64,000 nucleotides of DNA from Bacillus sp. es.034 (GCF_002563655.1 NZ_PDIY01000001.1:2764001-2828000); one strand, 5' to 3'. Shown: positions 34,363 to 43,619, counted from the stretch's first letter. Notes: generated by a model from the sequence alone, not told the origin. Numbers and translations are program-made.

Positions 34363-35146
34363 ACAATTTCTGGAAAGCAGCCTTGAAGCCGAATTGAAAC
34401 GGGGGAATAAGATGTTCATTCCCTATGTAATGGCGGGAGACGGTGGCATAGACACATTGATAACAACTTTAAAGAAGCTTGAAGAAGGTGGGGCGACGGC
34501 CATTGAAGTCGGCATTCCGTTCTCTGATCCCGTGGCCGATGGACCGACGATTCAAGAAGCGGGTAAAAGAGCATTGGAGAAGGGAACGACACTTCGAAAA
34601 GTGTTCGATGTATTGACTGAAGGAAGGAAAGAAATTGGAATTCCCCTGATATTTATGACCTATATCAATCCGATTTACAAATATGGTGTAGAACGCTTCT
34701 TCGAAGATTGTAAAAAGGCTGGGGTAGATGGGGTGATCATTCCTGATCTGCCCCTGGAGCATTACGATTTGGTTAAGCAGCCCTCAAAGGAAAAAGAAAT
34801 AGCCATCATCCAATTGGCAACCCTCACCAGTCCTTTGGAAAGAGTGAAGGAATTAGCGTCTGTGACAGAAGGGTTCCTCTATGCCATCACGATTAATGGA
34901 ATTACAGGAACAAGAGAGGGGTTTGCCGAGAATATATCCCGTCATTTAAACAAGCTTAAGAGCAACAGTCCGGTTCCGGTTCTGGCGGGATTTGGGATAT
35001 CGAACCCCGATCATGTACGCAACTTGAGTGAAAGCTGTGATGGGGTAGTGGTTGGAAGTAAGATCATTGACCTCATTCAACAGGACTCCTTTGATGAAAT
35101 AAAGGAGTTAATCGGAGCATCCAAGACAGGAGCTTTTCACTCGTGA
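34355..35146 (+). CDS. trpA: Tryptophan synthase alpha subunit
   Basis: Cleaves indole-3-glycerol phosphate to indole, which passes to TrpB. A 263-residue TIM barrel with the catalytic glutamate in [28 protein letters not shown], and the phosphate-binding [10 protein letters not shown] and GVVVGSKII loops. GGGAGG lies in the end of trpB. It is the last gene of the operon; no clear terminator follows in the 146 bases before the next gene. Confidence 0.96.
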   Translation: MGKQFLESSLEAELKRGNKMFIPYVMAGDGGIDTLITTLKKLEEGGATAIEVGIPFSDPVADGPTIQEAGKRALEKGTTLRKVFDVLTEGRKEIGIPLIFMTYINPIYKYGVERFFEDCKKAGVDGVIIPDLPLEHYDLVKQPSKEKEIAIIQLATLTSPLERVKELASVTEGFLYAITINGITGTREGFAENISRHLNKLKSNSPVPVLAGFGISNPDHVRNLSESCDGVVVGSKIIDLIQQDSFDEIKELIGASKTGAFHS

Positions 35147-35292
35147 ATTCGTCCATATTGTAAAGATAACTAGAAGTTGATGAACAGAATCTAAATGAAT
35201 GTTAAATAAAGGTAAATAGCCTTCTCATACTCTAAAAAATCAGTATGATAGAGATGTAGTTGAACAAAGCATCATACTAGGAGGCTATTAAA

Positions 35293-35448
35293 ATGAAAAG
35301 TATGAAAAAGTGGTTGTTAATGTTAATGACAGCACTATCAGTAGTAACTTTTGCAGCCGGATGCAGCAGCGACTCAGAAGATGACACAGGAACAGAAGAG
35401 AACATGGATGAAGAAAGTAATACAGACGAGAGCAACACCGAGGAGTAA
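35293..35448 (+). CDS. Small acidic lipoprotein
   Basis: 51 residues: a short basic start (MKSMKKW), a hydrophobic stretch, then the lipobox T-F-A-A-G-C with the lipidated cysteine at about 24. The remaining 27 residues are almost wholly Asp, Glu, Ser, Thr and Asn. No fold is expected for the tail. AGGAGG precedes the ATG. It is monocistronic with its own terminator. Function unknown. Confidence 0.82.
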   Translation: MKSMKKWLLMLMTALSVVTFAAGCSSDSEDDTGTEENMDEESNTDESNTEE

Positions 35449-35455
35449 AAGAACT

Positions 35456-35486
35456 ACAGCCGATCCTTATAGGATCGGCTGTTTAC
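35456..35486. terminator. Terminator after the small lipoprotein
   Basis: ACAGCCGATCCT / AGGATCGGCTGT with a TAT loop, followed by TTTAC. The T-run is short. Confidence 0.8.
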
Positions 35487-35499
35487 TTGACACGATGAA

Positions 35500-36096
35500 T
35501 TATTTTACACCTTTTATGGAGACAGTCAGTGCAGGGCTTACATCTTTATAAGATAGAGTAATATTATTAAAGCCGGTTTCCTGTAAAGCCTGTGAAATTT
35601 CTTCGCCATAGCGTCGTGCTTTGCTGTCCCGCTCTTCATCTCCCCGGGGCTGGACGGTAATAAGCAGTGTTCCCCCCGCTTTAAGCATTTTGTATATATG
35701 GCTGAGTGCCTGCTTCTGATCATTCCATAACGGGTAATTATTAACGGAAAAGATTCGATCGTACTGAACATCGTTTAACTCGAATCGACTGATATCCTGA
35801 ACAAACAGGCGAACCCTGCCTTTCTCTATGGCTTCCTCGTTCTTACTTTGAGCCGCTTCTTTCATTGTTTCGGAAAGGTCGACTCCGTCTACAAAGGTAT
35901 CAGGGAATCGACTGGAAATTCGCTTAATACAATATCCCGGCCCATATCCCACTTCAAGAACGCGATCGCCCTTTTCGATGGACAGTTGGTTGATGGACCA
36001 ATTGTTGATCTTCCGATTATCAAACTCCATTACTTTCCCCACAACCCAGCCCAGGATACCCTTTGGCCGCTTAAATTGTTTCTGTAGCGTAAACAA
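35500..36096 (-). CDS. Class I SAM-dependent methyltransferase
   Basis: A 198-residue methyltransferase with motif I LEVGYGPGYC (around 46-55), the acidic post-I strand VDGVDLSETM, and motif IV region FSVNNYPLW. An N-terminal helix (FKRPKGILGWVVGKVMEF) resembles that of UbiE-like and phospholipid-type methyltransferases. The substrate is unknown. The start is TTG, with GAGGTGG eight bases upstream. Confidence 0.85.
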   Translation of the reverse strand: MFTLQKQFKRPKGILGWVVGKVMEFDNRKINNWSINQLSIEKGDRVLEVGYGPGYCIKRISSRFPDTFVDGVDLSETMKEAAQSKNEEAIEKGRVRLFVQDISRFELNDVQYDRIFSVNNYPLWNDQKQALSHIYKMLKAGGTLLITVQPRGDEERDSKARRYGEEISQALQETGFNNITLSYKDVSPALTVSIKGVK

Positions 36097-36188
36097 CAGG
36101 GCACCACCTCATTTCCTATATTTTTTAAATTGTTGATCTATCTTTCAATTTTCCACGAAACCTGTGAAGTAAAACCTTGACTGGAATG

Positions 36189-36216
36189 TTGCAATTTTTT
36201 GAAAAAGTGGCATAAT
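36189..36216 (+). promoter_or_regulatory. Promoter of the methionine T-box transcript
   Basis: TTGCAA (36189-36194), 16-base spacer, CATAAT (36211-36216), just before the T-box leader. Confidence 0.6.
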
Positions 36217-36223
36217 ATAATCA

Positions 36224-36530
36224 AATCTACTTTGCGTTGATGAGAAGAGTACATAGTGAAAGCCCCTTATCAGAGAGCTTCGGAAGCTGAAAAGAAGCAG
36301 GGAGATTCCCTATGGAAAATGGTCTCGGAGCATTCTACTCGAACCAATGGGGTGTAGGGTAGAACGGGGTTGGGCGTCCGTTATCACTGCCACGGTATAA
36401 GGGCTTATATTGCTCCGTACTTGTTGAGGTAGTCTTGCGTGAGCAAGCTATAAACTAAGGTGGTACCACGAGCTTAACCCCTCGTCCTTGGATGTCTTTC
36501 GACATCCAGAGGACGAGGGGTTTTTATTTA
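36224..36530 (+). promoter_or_regulatory. Methionine T-box riboswitch
   Basis: Starts GATGAGAAGAGTAC. The specifier region GAAA-ATG-GTCTCGGAGC aligns with the two Trp leaders and gives AUG. The T-box AAGGTGGTACCACGAG is near 36457-36472. The terminator (36478-36530) pairs CCCCTCGTCC and TGGATGTC with their complements, followed by TTTTTATTT. All parts look intact although the gene it serves is broken. Confidence 0.93.
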
Positions 36531-36549
36531 TATCGAGGAGGAAAATACT

Positions 36550-37300
36550 ATGACTGTTTTTATAGGAGGGGCTTGGCCATACGCCAATGGCTCCCTGCAT
36601 TTGGGACACATCGCTGCATTGCTGCCGGGTGATATCATTGCCATCGACGAGCCAAAATTGGGCTGTATGGGTAAAGGATCTTCTTAGTGATTACCATCCG
36701 GATACAATTCGCTACTTTCTGACGATCAATGCCCCTGAAAAGAGGGATGCAGACTTTTCGTGGAGAGAATTTATTTACAGCCATAACAGTGAACTTCTCG
36801 GTGCTTTCGGAAACCTTGTCCAGCGTACCGTGAAATTCTATAAGAAAGAATTCGGTGACAACCTAATCTTAACCAAAGTAGATGAGAGGGTAAAACAGAA
36901 AGTGGAAGAGGTATTCTCATCCGTCGGTCACTGCATTGAATCAGCAAGAACGAGACAGGGGCTTGAGGAAGTATTTGAATTCATCAGGTGGTGTAATAAA
37001 CGTTTTGATGAACAGAAACCATGGGTAATAGTGAAAGAAAACAGGGAAGAAGGGAAAAGGGTACTTGAAGAATACATTTATATCATCAGTAATCTACGAA
37101 ATATTCTTGAGCCTTTTATCCCTTTTACAGCTTCAAAGGTGGGAGAACAGTTAGGGATGACCCATCAACCCCTTTGGGAAAGTGTATCCCTCCCCTTGAA
37201 GCTCACAGTAGAAAATACTTTACCACTGTTCAACCGGATAGAATTGGAATCGATCGATAGAGAAAGGGAAAAGCTGAATGAAAAATTTAAAGGAGAATGA
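36550..37300 (+). pseudogene. Methionyl-tRNA synthetase with central deletion
   Basis: Begins properly (GAGGAGG, ATG) with [20 protein letters not shown], which holds the class I HIGH-type motif (residues 17-20), and runs to GDIIA. The sequence then jumps to [14 protein letters not shown], the tail of the KMSKS loop, in a different frame. The first frame stops at 36685-36687. The anticodon-binding part then reads on intact to 37300. The connective-peptide region and the K-M of the KMSKS motif are missing, so no active enzyme can be made. About 255 of some 540 residues remain. This was probably a second, T-box-controlled MetRS; the essential copy must lie elsewhere. Confidence 0.85.
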
Positions 37301-37301
37301 A

Positions 37302-37790
37302 ATGAAAATCGTCATTGTTTCTGACACTCACATGCCGAGAAAAGGAAGGGGACTCCCTCCTATCCTTCAAAAAGATCTTAAGGAGAGTGATCTCATCATT
37401 CATGGGGGAGATTTCGGGACCTATGAAGTATATATGGAATTTATGGAGTACGGGGAATTGATGGCCGTTGCTGGAAATGTCGATGACCCTGAACTTCAAT
37501 CCCTTCTCCCAAAAAGAAGGATCATAGAAAGAAATGGCGTGAAGATCGGTATAACACATGGGGATGGAAAGGGGAAAACCACTGAAAAAAGAGCTCTGGA
37601 AGCCTTTGAAGATGTTGATGTGGATGTGATCATCTTCGGTCACTCCCACATACCCTATTCCCGATTTATGAAAGGAGTCTTCTTGTTCAATCCAGGTTCT
37701 CCTACGGATAAACGGAAGCTTCCATATTATTCCCACGGTATATTGACAATCGGAGACACCTGGAAGATCGAGCACATATTTTATAAATGA
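37302..37790 (+). CDS. YfcE/MJ0936-type metallophosphoesterase
   Basis: A 162-residue calcineurin-like phosphodiesterase. All metal ligands are seen in order: D8 and H10 in VSDTH, D in HGGDFG, N in AGNVDD, H in THGD, and GHSH near residue 115. The family hydrolyses simple phosphodiesters or cyclic nucleotides. AAAGGAG precedes the ATG at 37302, one base after the synthetase pseudogene ends. It should be co-transcribed from the methionine T-box promoter. Confidence 0.9.
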   Translation: MKIVIVSDTHMPRKGRGLPPILQKDLKESDLIIHGGDFGTYEVYMEFMEYGELMAVAGNVDDPELQSLLPKRRIIERNGVKIGITHGDGKGKTTEKRALEAFEDVDVDVIIFGHSHIPYSRFMKGVFLFNPGSPTDKRKLPYYSHGILTIGDTWKIEHIFYK

Positions 37791-37795
37791 AAATC

Positions 37796-37825
37796 AAAAG
37801 CACAGTGGCTTAACTGTGCTTTTTC
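37796..37825. terminator. Bidirectional terminator
   Basis: AAAAGCACAGT / ACTGTGCTTTTT around a 6-base loop; suits both converging genes. Confidence 0.9.
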
Positions 37826-37827
37826 CA

Positions 37828-38655
37828 TTATTTAATGGGATATTGATAATACTCTTGACTATAAAAGGTTTGAAAACCACTTGATTCATAAAGATTCAGT
37901 GCCTTGCTGTTCGCTGCAGCTACATCAAGGTATATTTCATCGGTCCATTTGGATTCCTGCATCACGACCTGCGACAATGCTTTTCTTCCGATTCCCTTTC
38001 CTTGAAAAGACGGGAAGACGGCAAACCCATAAATGAAACTTTTATTGTCCGTTCGTTGAACTCTTATCTTGCCAATCACTTTCTCATCATGGATGATCAT
38101 AAGATTTCCTTCCCTGGACTCTTCGAATATCCTCTTGGTATAGGATTCAGCATCACTTCTAACAATCCCGAAACATGTTTCATCAAGGTCGATGATGGTT
38201 TCGATATCTTGTTCATCCGCTGTTTTGATCATGACAGAATCAGAGTTTGAGACCAACTCTTGTTCATTCCATTTCATTTCATATTCCGTGAAATCATAGA
38301 CAGCCTCCAAATGTGATATAAACCCTTTTCCAGACGTCGAAGATCCTGGAACATTAAGTAAGAGCGTGTTGACGGGTCGGGATTTTAAAGAGTGCAGTGC
38401 TTTTTGAAACAGTTCTTGGAACATGTGCTGACGGCGGAAATGAGGATGGATCATACCACATATTTCGTAGGAATCACCAAAACCGTATATTCCTAAAAAG
38501 CCGATCAGACGATCCTCCCTATAAAGGAGGAAATCATCTTGGTCATTCTTTCTTTTTTTTAGCATTTCCCAGTTCAATTTTAAGTTTATTTCTTCAAACC
38601 TCTCGCAGACATCCTGAAGATCCTTTATATCTTGAAGTTGTTTTGAAGTAAGCAT
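37828..38655 (-). CDS. Double-GNAT acetyltransferase
   Basis: 275 residues with two GNAT domains. The N-terminal one (about 40-125) keeps only a partial motif (IHPHFRRQHMFQELF). The C-terminal one (about 140-270) has the full acetyl-CoA loop VFPSFQGKGIGRKAL (V-x-P-x2-Q-G-x-G-I-G) and a closing ALNLYESSGF. Tandem forms usually use the C-terminal domain for catalysis. GGGGGAT precedes the ATG. Substrate unknown. Confidence 0.88.
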   Translation of the reverse strand: MLTSKQLQDIKDLQDVCERFEEINLKLNWEMLKKRKNDQDDFLLYREDRLIGFLGIYGFGDSYEICGMIHPHFRRQHMFQELFQKALHSLKSRPVNTLLLNVPGSSTSGKGFISHLEAVYDFTEYEMKWNEQELVSNSDSVMIKTADEQDIETIIDLDETCFGIVRSDAESYTKRIFEESREGNLMIIHDEKVIGKIRVQRTDNKSFIYGFAVFPSFQGKGIGRKALSQVVMQESKWTDEIYLDVAAANSKALNLYESSGFQTFYSQEYYQYPIK

Positions 38656-38781
38656 TCGTTATCCCCCTTTTCCCCAAAGAGAAAGAATTTTCTTACTTGA
38701 TTTTATTTTATGAGCATTATTTATACAAGAGAATCTTGTTATTTCAAAGAAAAAAGCCATGTTGTATAACATGGCTCCATA

Positions 38782-39843
38782 CTATTCCTTATCCTGTATG
38801 CGTTGAATCACTTTATGGAGTTCATCCGGCTTTAAAAATTCCAATGGGGAGAATCCTTTCTCAAACATGACGGACTCGCTTTCAATCATCAGGACGTATC
38901 GACCGTTCACTTTCGCCAAATGAATGCTGTCCCCGAAATCTGAAAGAAGAGCTTTTACTGAAACATGATCAAGCTTGACTTTCAGTTCCACTTCAGGGGA
39001 TTGCTCGACAATTTGGGAAGTGGCTTCCACTACTTGCTCTGTCGTGAATCGTTCCTGCAGTTCACGCTTTGGGCTGATGGCCCATTCTTCCACGGCTTCT
39101 TCAAACTCTACACGCTCGTCACTTTCTTCCGCATAGGTTTCAGAAATATGTTCCTTTACCATACCATATACTTGTGATTTAACGATTTCAGGCATGGACT
39201 TTTCATATTCCACCCATTTCAGGAAATCCTCAAAGTATCTCGCATGTGATGCTTGATGGATCTTGATTTCGGCTGAATCCATCATGCCTTCTTCTGGCAT
39301 ATACGGGTATTGGATGGATTTCATATTTTTCGTCGTAATCGCCATTTCCACATTATGTATCAGGGTTGCTTCATCCGTAATGGTGGCAACCTTTGGTTCG
39401 AAATCACATTTCATGAGGAATAAAAAGGGATCATCAAAAAATTTGGTAAGCTTTGCGGTGGCTACCAGAAATGCTCCGCCGCGAATAGCGCTGGCTTCTA
39501 TGTACATTTGGACAATCTGATCACATGCTTCACGAAAATCTTCTTTACATTCAGCATAACGGGTTCGATGAAATAAATTGTAGTTTGGATTCGATGTAAG
39601 CTCATGACCTGGTTCTACAACAAAGCGGCCAATCTTGGTGGGGGCGGATTCTGATTTGGAGTGCCTGTCCACCTTGCGCTTGACGATCTTAGTCAGTTCA
39701 CCGTCCAGGAAGCTTTTGAGGGGGCTTCCCTCGTACTCATCCCCGGTTAATGTTTGAAAGTGCTTATGTCGTTTATCTGCTTCTTCGCCTTTTCCTTCTA
39801 CTTGGATTAAATAAAAGGAAAGATGCTGTATGGTAAAATCCAT
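38782..39843 (-). CDS. DUF3900-like Bacillus protein
   Basis: 353 residues, no membrane segment. The N-terminal MDFTIQHLSFYLIQVEGKGEE, the central FEPKVATITDEATLI and IQYPYMPEEGM stretches look like the Bacillus-restricted DUF3900 family as I remember it. Function unknown; the domain pattern (two alpha/beta halves, acidic middle at 245-265) gives no catalytic motif. Monocistronic, divergent from the CDF transporter. Confidence 0.7.
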   Translation of the reverse strand: MDFTIQHLSFYLIQVEGKGEEADKRHKHFQTLTGDEYEGSPLKSFLDGELTKIVKRKVDRHSKSESAPTKIGRFVVEPGHELTSNPNYNLFHRTRYAECKEDFREACDQIVQMYIEASAIRGGAFLVATAKLTKFFDDPFLFLMKCDFEPKVATITDEATLIHNVEMAITTKNMKSIQYPYMPEEGMMDSAEIKIHQASHARYFEDFLKWVEYEKSMPEIVKSQVYGMVKEHISETYAEESDERVEFEEAVEEWAISPKRELQERFTTEQVVEATSQIVEQSPEVELKVKLDHVSVKALLSDFGDSIHLAKVNGRYVLMIESESVMFEKGFSPLEFLKPDELHKVIQRIQDKE

Positions 39844-40000
39844 GATTTGTTCTCCTGACCTGATTAGATTCGAATTTTTATGATTTCATATTCATTGTTA
39901 CAGTATAGAAAAGCAGAAAAGGTTCGTCAATCGACTTATGAAAGGGGAGGATTGAGAGATACTATCTATTAGCTTGATAAAACGTAAGGTGGTGAGCTTG

Positions 40001-40984
40001 GTGAGTAATGAATCATTTTTCACATTAATGAAAAAAGGAAATAAATCTTCATTCTTTGCAATGGTGGGAAATGGCATCCTTGCAATCGCAAAGGGGGCGG
40101 CATTCTTTATCAGTGGGAGTGGGGCCATGTTTGCTTCTGCCATGCACTCGTTAGCCGATGCCGTCAATCAAGGGTTTGTGTTTATTGGCAGTGTTCTTTC
40201 AGAGAAGAAGCCGACAGAAAAGTTCCCAACAGGTTTTGGGCGTGTCATCAATCTATTTTGTATGATTGCGGTCATCGTCGTTTCGGTCATGGCTTATGAA
40301 ACGATGCGTGAGGGGTTTCATCTACTCAAACATCCCGCTGAAGTGAAAGGGATTTGGATAAATGTTTCCGTATTACTCCTGAATATCCTCATTGATGGAA
40401 CGATTCTCTTTAAAGTGATGAAGGAAATCAGTCAGGAAGCCCGCGTAGAAAGCAGGGGAACTGGGATTGTAACAGGTGCGTTCAAGCATGTAAAGCGGGC
40501 AGCGCCCCCAACAAGACTTGTGTTTTATGAAGACTTAGTGGCTGTATCAGGTGCCATTCTTGCTTTGATAGCGGTCCTTGTTTCTTATTTCTCCCCGTTT
40601 CAACTATTGGATGGGATTGTGACCATCATGATCGGATTCCTGATGGTGGGTGTTGCCTTTAGGGTCGGTTATGACAATATGGTTGGTCTGATAGGGGTTG
40701 CTGCACCAAAGGAAGTGGAAGACCGGATTGCTGCTGCGATTTTTGAACATGAAGCGGTCATCGATATCTATAAGATGAGGATCACACAGGAAGGCCGCTA
40801 TTACCATGTTGAATCATATCTTGAATTGAAAAAGGGGTTACCCCTGTCTGAAGCGGATGATATTAAGTTTGCCATACAGGATCAATTAATAGCAGATCCG
40901 GATATTGCTGATGTAACATTGGGAATCATAGAGGACAATGGGATTCAGGAGTGGAAAGGGACTGATATGCCCAAAATGCCGTAA
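40001..40984 (+). CDS. Cation diffusion facilitator (CDF) transporter
   Basis: A 327-residue CDF-family metal/proton antiporter with six membrane spans. The first metal-binding site appears as S-x-A-M-H-S-L-A-D-A-V-N-Q in helix II (H-x3-D), and the second as a D-G-x-x-T-I-x-I-G region in helix V; the acidic cytoplasmic domain follows from about 225. The metal (Zn, Mn or Fe) cannot be told. The GTG at 40001 is chosen, with AAGGTGG upstream; a TTG at 39998 is close by. Confidence 0.87.
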   Translation: MSNESFFTLMKKGNKSSFFAMVGNGILAIAKGAAFFISGSGAMFASAMHSLADAVNQGFVFIGSVLSEKKPTEKFPTGFGRVINLFCMIAVIVVSVMAYETMREGFHLLKHPAEVKGIWINVSVLLLNILIDGTILFKVMKEISQEARVESRGTGIVTGAFKHVKRAAPPTRLVFYEDLVAVSGAILALIAVLVSYFSPFQLLDGIVTIMIGFLMVGVAFRVGYDNMVGLIGVAAPKEVEDRIAAAIFEHEAVIDIYKMRITQEGRYYHVESYLELKKGLPLSEADDIKFAIQDQLIADPDIADVTLGIIEDNGIQEWKGTDMPKMP

Positions 40985-40985
40985 T

Positions 40986-41018
40986 GATCATCCGGCTGAT
41001 GATGTCAGCCGGATGATG
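40986..41018. terminator. Strong hairpin between converging genes
   Basis: ATCATCCGGCTGA / TCAGCCGGATGAT around TGATG. No T-run on either side, so termination is uncertain. Confidence 0.55.
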
Positions 41019-41022
41019 CAGA

Positions 41023-41637
41023 TTAATTTTGAATGAACTTTTCAAATACAAACCCAAAATCTTTAAGGGTCAATTCTTTCTTTTTATCCGACAGCCAATT
41101 GAAGGCATATTGATTGACCTCTTTAAACTGCTCAACAACATTTACGCCATCTGTCTTTACTTGTCCCAATGTTGAGGATGCAAGTTGAAGACTTTCATTG
41201 GCGAAGCCGGAATAAATGCTATTGTCAGTAGTGATTTCACCAATTTTTATAAGGGACTTATACAGATCTTTCACTTCCGCTAAATGTTTTTTATGAACAT
41301 CGATGGAGTAGATTTCAGAACCGATCTTAAACTTTATTTCAACATCCAGATCTACTGTTCCCGCCGTTTCGAGAAGGACATTCGTAATGTGATACTTGTA
41401 ATAATCCAAGCGGCGGAGCACCCGTTTCTTGCTTGCTGCACTCGTCCCATCCAAATGGATGAGAGCTTTGTTTGTAAAGCAGTATTCATCGGACTTGGAT
41501 TTGATCAGGAAGTAAATCTTCTCTCCATCTTCATGCATAATGTAATCATCTGAATCGGCTTTGTCGTAATCCTGCGGCTTTATGACTGTGCCGATATCAC
41601 TTAAACCTAATACGTCTGAAGCAACTTTTCCAAACAT
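41023..41637 (-). CDS. yvbH: YvbH-like protein with PH domain
   Basis: A 204-residue cytoplasmic protein. It consists of a bacterial PH domain (about 1-125; LSDIGTVIKPQDYDKAD, DDYIMHEDGEKIYFLIKSKSDEYCFTN) followed by the helical YvbH-like oligomerisation region (about 130-200). Close in pattern to B. subtilis YvbH. PH proteins of this type are thought to form cytosolic oligomers; function unknown. Monocistronic. Confidence 0.85.
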   Translation of the reverse strand: MFGKVASDVLGLSDIGTVIKPQDYDKADSDDYIMHEDGEKIYFLIKSKSDEYCFTNKALIHLDGTSAASKKRVLRRLDYYKYHITNVLLETAGTVDLDVEIKFKIGSEIYSIDVHKKHLAEVKDLYKSLIKIGEITTDNSIYSGFANESLQLASSTLGQVKTDGVNVVEQFKEVNQYAFNWLSDKKKELTLKDFGFVFEKFIQN

Positions 41638-41833
41638 GCTTTCAAATCCTTTCGATTTTGATTGTTTACTTTCTTACCTTGAGATAAGACTTCATCAGTA
41701 TATCATAGATTCATAGAAGGTAAGGAAATTACTGGAAGAGTCTGATTGGGACGCTTATGGTTTGGGTGTTGCATTCTGTTCATACTATAATAAAGAAAAT
41801 CATAGAATAGATTATCGTAAAGGGGGGAATAGA

Positions 41834-42451
41834 ATGGACGTGAACGAACTGCTGATGCGTTTCAAAGGTAGAACTCCTAAAGTGTTAGGAAGTGAATCAT
41901 TTTCTGAATATGCTATTCTACTTCCTTTAATCGAAGTGAAAGGTGAGATTCATGTTCTCTTTGAAGTCCGTTCATTGAATATGCGGAGACAACCGGGGGA
42001 GATCTGCTTTCCGGGTGGAAGAATCGACCGTAGTGACTCTGATGAGAGGGCAGCTGCTATAAGGGAGACGTCAGAGGAATTGGGAATACAAGAACATGTC
42101 ATCTCGGACATTTATCCTCTCGATTATATCGTATCCCCATTTGGGACGATCATCTATCCCTTTGTAGGGAAGCTGAATATATCATTGAAAGAGTTGCGAC
42201 CGAATGCTGCAGAGGTGGAAGAGATTTTCACAACCCCGCTCTCTTACATGCGTGAAAAAGAACCGGAATTGTATAATATCAAATTTAAAATGGAACCGGA
42301 AGAGAGCTTCCCATACAAACAAATACCAGGTGGAGAAAACTACGACTGGCAGGCAAGGAACATGAAAGAACATTTCTACTACTACCAGGACAAAGTCATC
42401 TGGGGCCTCACCGCCCGCGTACTCCATCACTTTATAAAACTTATATCATAG
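41834..42451 (+). CDS. Nudix hydrolase, CoA pyrophosphatase type
   Basis: 205 residues. The CoA-Nudix signature L-F-E-V-R-S-x3-R-x-Q-P-G-E-I-C-F-P-G-G lies just before the Nudix box GGRIDRSDSDERAAAIRETSEELG (around 59-83), with all catalytic residues. Members hydrolyse CoA and its derivatives to phosphopantetheine, and would clear oxidised CoA. AAAGGGGGG precedes the ATG at 41834. Confidence 0.88.
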   Translation: MDVNELLMRFKGRTPKVLGSESFSEYAILLPLIEVKGEIHVLFEVRSLNMRRQPGEICFPGGRIDRSDSDERAAAIRETSEELGIQEHVISDIYPLDYIVSPFGTIIYPFVGKLNISLKELRPNAAEVEEIFTTPLSYMREKEPELYNIKFKMEPEESFPYKQIPGGENYDWQARNMKEHFYYYQDKVIWGLTARVLHHFIKLIS

Positions 42452-43134
42452 TCCTTTTTAGTCATGTAAAACAAAAAAAGAGTAAAAGAAATTCTACATT
42501 TACCTGTACGGATTGACATGCGTTTCGTTTTTATACTTTTTTCGATAGAACAATCTGTCGGAGAAAGTATTTTTGTATGTCAATATGTAGCAAATTGAAT
42601 GGTTTGTAAACGGTTAGGAGGAGGTAAATAGAAGTAACAGAAAGACTTGGAAAAAGGAGAGGGGAATCATTATGATCATTCGTGCTAAATGTTGGAGAAT
42701 GTTAAGCGTACAGGAAAAATTATTTATCCTGAAAGCAGTATGTAATAAGCATCTCAAAAAATAGTCCCCGGATAATACAGCCGATTTGTGCAAGTCACAG
42801 CTTATTGTCTTTGATCCGCAATCACTGGTGGTACGATCAAATCAGGAATGTAAGGTTTGCAAATGAAGTGCGACGTTAAGCAATCCAACCCCATGTAATG
42901 CAGAAATTACATGGAGGCCGTTGATCCAGCCACCTTCTTATTCTTTTCTGATCATGTTCCCTTAATGGAGAAGAAAAAAATCCCCAAAAATATCCCCAGT
43001 CCCGTACCATTCCATTTTATCAATCATCCCACTTTTTTAAATACTTTTTACCTAAAGACAATAAAATGTTTCTGGTGTAATTTATTGGTCTTTTGGTAAG
43101 ATATAAGTGCACATACATATAAGGGGGACAACTA
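42452..43134 (+). other. 680-base gap with few recognisable signals
   Basis: A TTGACA at 42513 has no well-spaced -10 (TATACT is 13 bases away). The gap holds the short ORF at 42672-42764. A hairpin CCATGTAAT / ATTACATGG with a GCAGAA loop lies at 42892-42915. AT-rich sequence leads into the lipoprotein gene. An ORF at 42911-43099 has no ribosome binding site. Nothing matches a riboswitch or RNA class that I know. Confidence 0.5.
42672..42764 (+). CDS. 30-residue basic peptide, unknown
   Basis: The peptide begins MIIRAKCWRMLSVQEK and ends KHLKK. It is basic, has two cysteines and a predicted single helix in the middle (LSVQEKLFILKAV). A very good ribosome site, AAAGGAGAGGGG, lies nine bases before the ATG. 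That site is the main evidence for translation. No homologue comes to mind, and an RNA gene spanning the ORF is possible. Confidence 0.45.
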   Translation: MIIRAKCWRMLSVQEKLFILKAVCNKHLKK

Positions 43135-43584
43135 GTGAAAGCGTCACAAACAGTCATGATAGCCGGCCTATTGATTACTATTCTGTTAAGCGGATGCAAT
43201 CGGAATGCAGCTGACATGGTCGTTGATGGTAGTGTAACGGTAAATGAAGAAGCTGAAACACTTACATTTTCCGGAGTGTTAACGGATGAAGCACTAGAAC
43301 CGGATACGCCTTTTCAAGCCCGTTTTTTCCTTCAGGGCAAAACGATCAAAAATGCGCTGGGAACCGACTTGATCTATACGGATGAAGAGCTTAAGAGCCG
43401 TAAAGAGGGAGAGGGTCCTAAAAAGTATAAAGTAGAAAAAACAGTAGAAATAAAAAAGATTGAAGAGATCGATAAGATCATAAGCGAGATTAAAAACAAA
43501 GATAAAGAATCTGTCACCATTGAAATCGTAAATGATAATGGCCGCATTGATGACAAGGTTCTTCATGACATTAAAAAGGAGTAG
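43135..43584 (+). CDS. Putative lipoprotein
   Basis: 149 residues with a lipoprotein signal peptide; the lipobox L-L-S-G-C puts the lipidated cysteine at about residue 21. The mature part begins with a beta-rich segment (VTVNEEAETLTFSGVLT) and ends in a long, charged, Lys/Glu/Ile helix (about 95-149), probably coiled coil. The start is GTG, with AAGGGGGA upstream. Function unknown. A terminator overlaps its stop. Confidence 0.8.
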   Translation: MKASQTVMIAGLLITILLSGCNRNAADMVVDGSVTVNEEAETLTFSGVLTDEALEPDTPFQARFFLQGKTIKNALGTDLIYTDEELKSRKEGEGPKKYKVEKTVEIKKIEEIDKIISEIKNKDKESVTIEIVNDNGRIDDKVLHDIKKE

Positions 43585-43608
43585 GGAGTTTCATCCCTCT
43601 CCTTTTCT
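43574..43608 (+). terminator. Terminator of the lipoprotein gene
   Basis: AAAAGGAGTAGGGA / TCCCTCTCCTTTT with one mismatch and a GTTTCA loop. Confidence 0.8.
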
Positions 43609-43619
43609 ATGTATGGAGC

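Noticed and set aside
42911-43099. 62-residue ORF in the 42.5-43.1 kb gap
   Set aside because: No Shine-Dalgarno, begins in a hairpin, and the composition is not protein-like.
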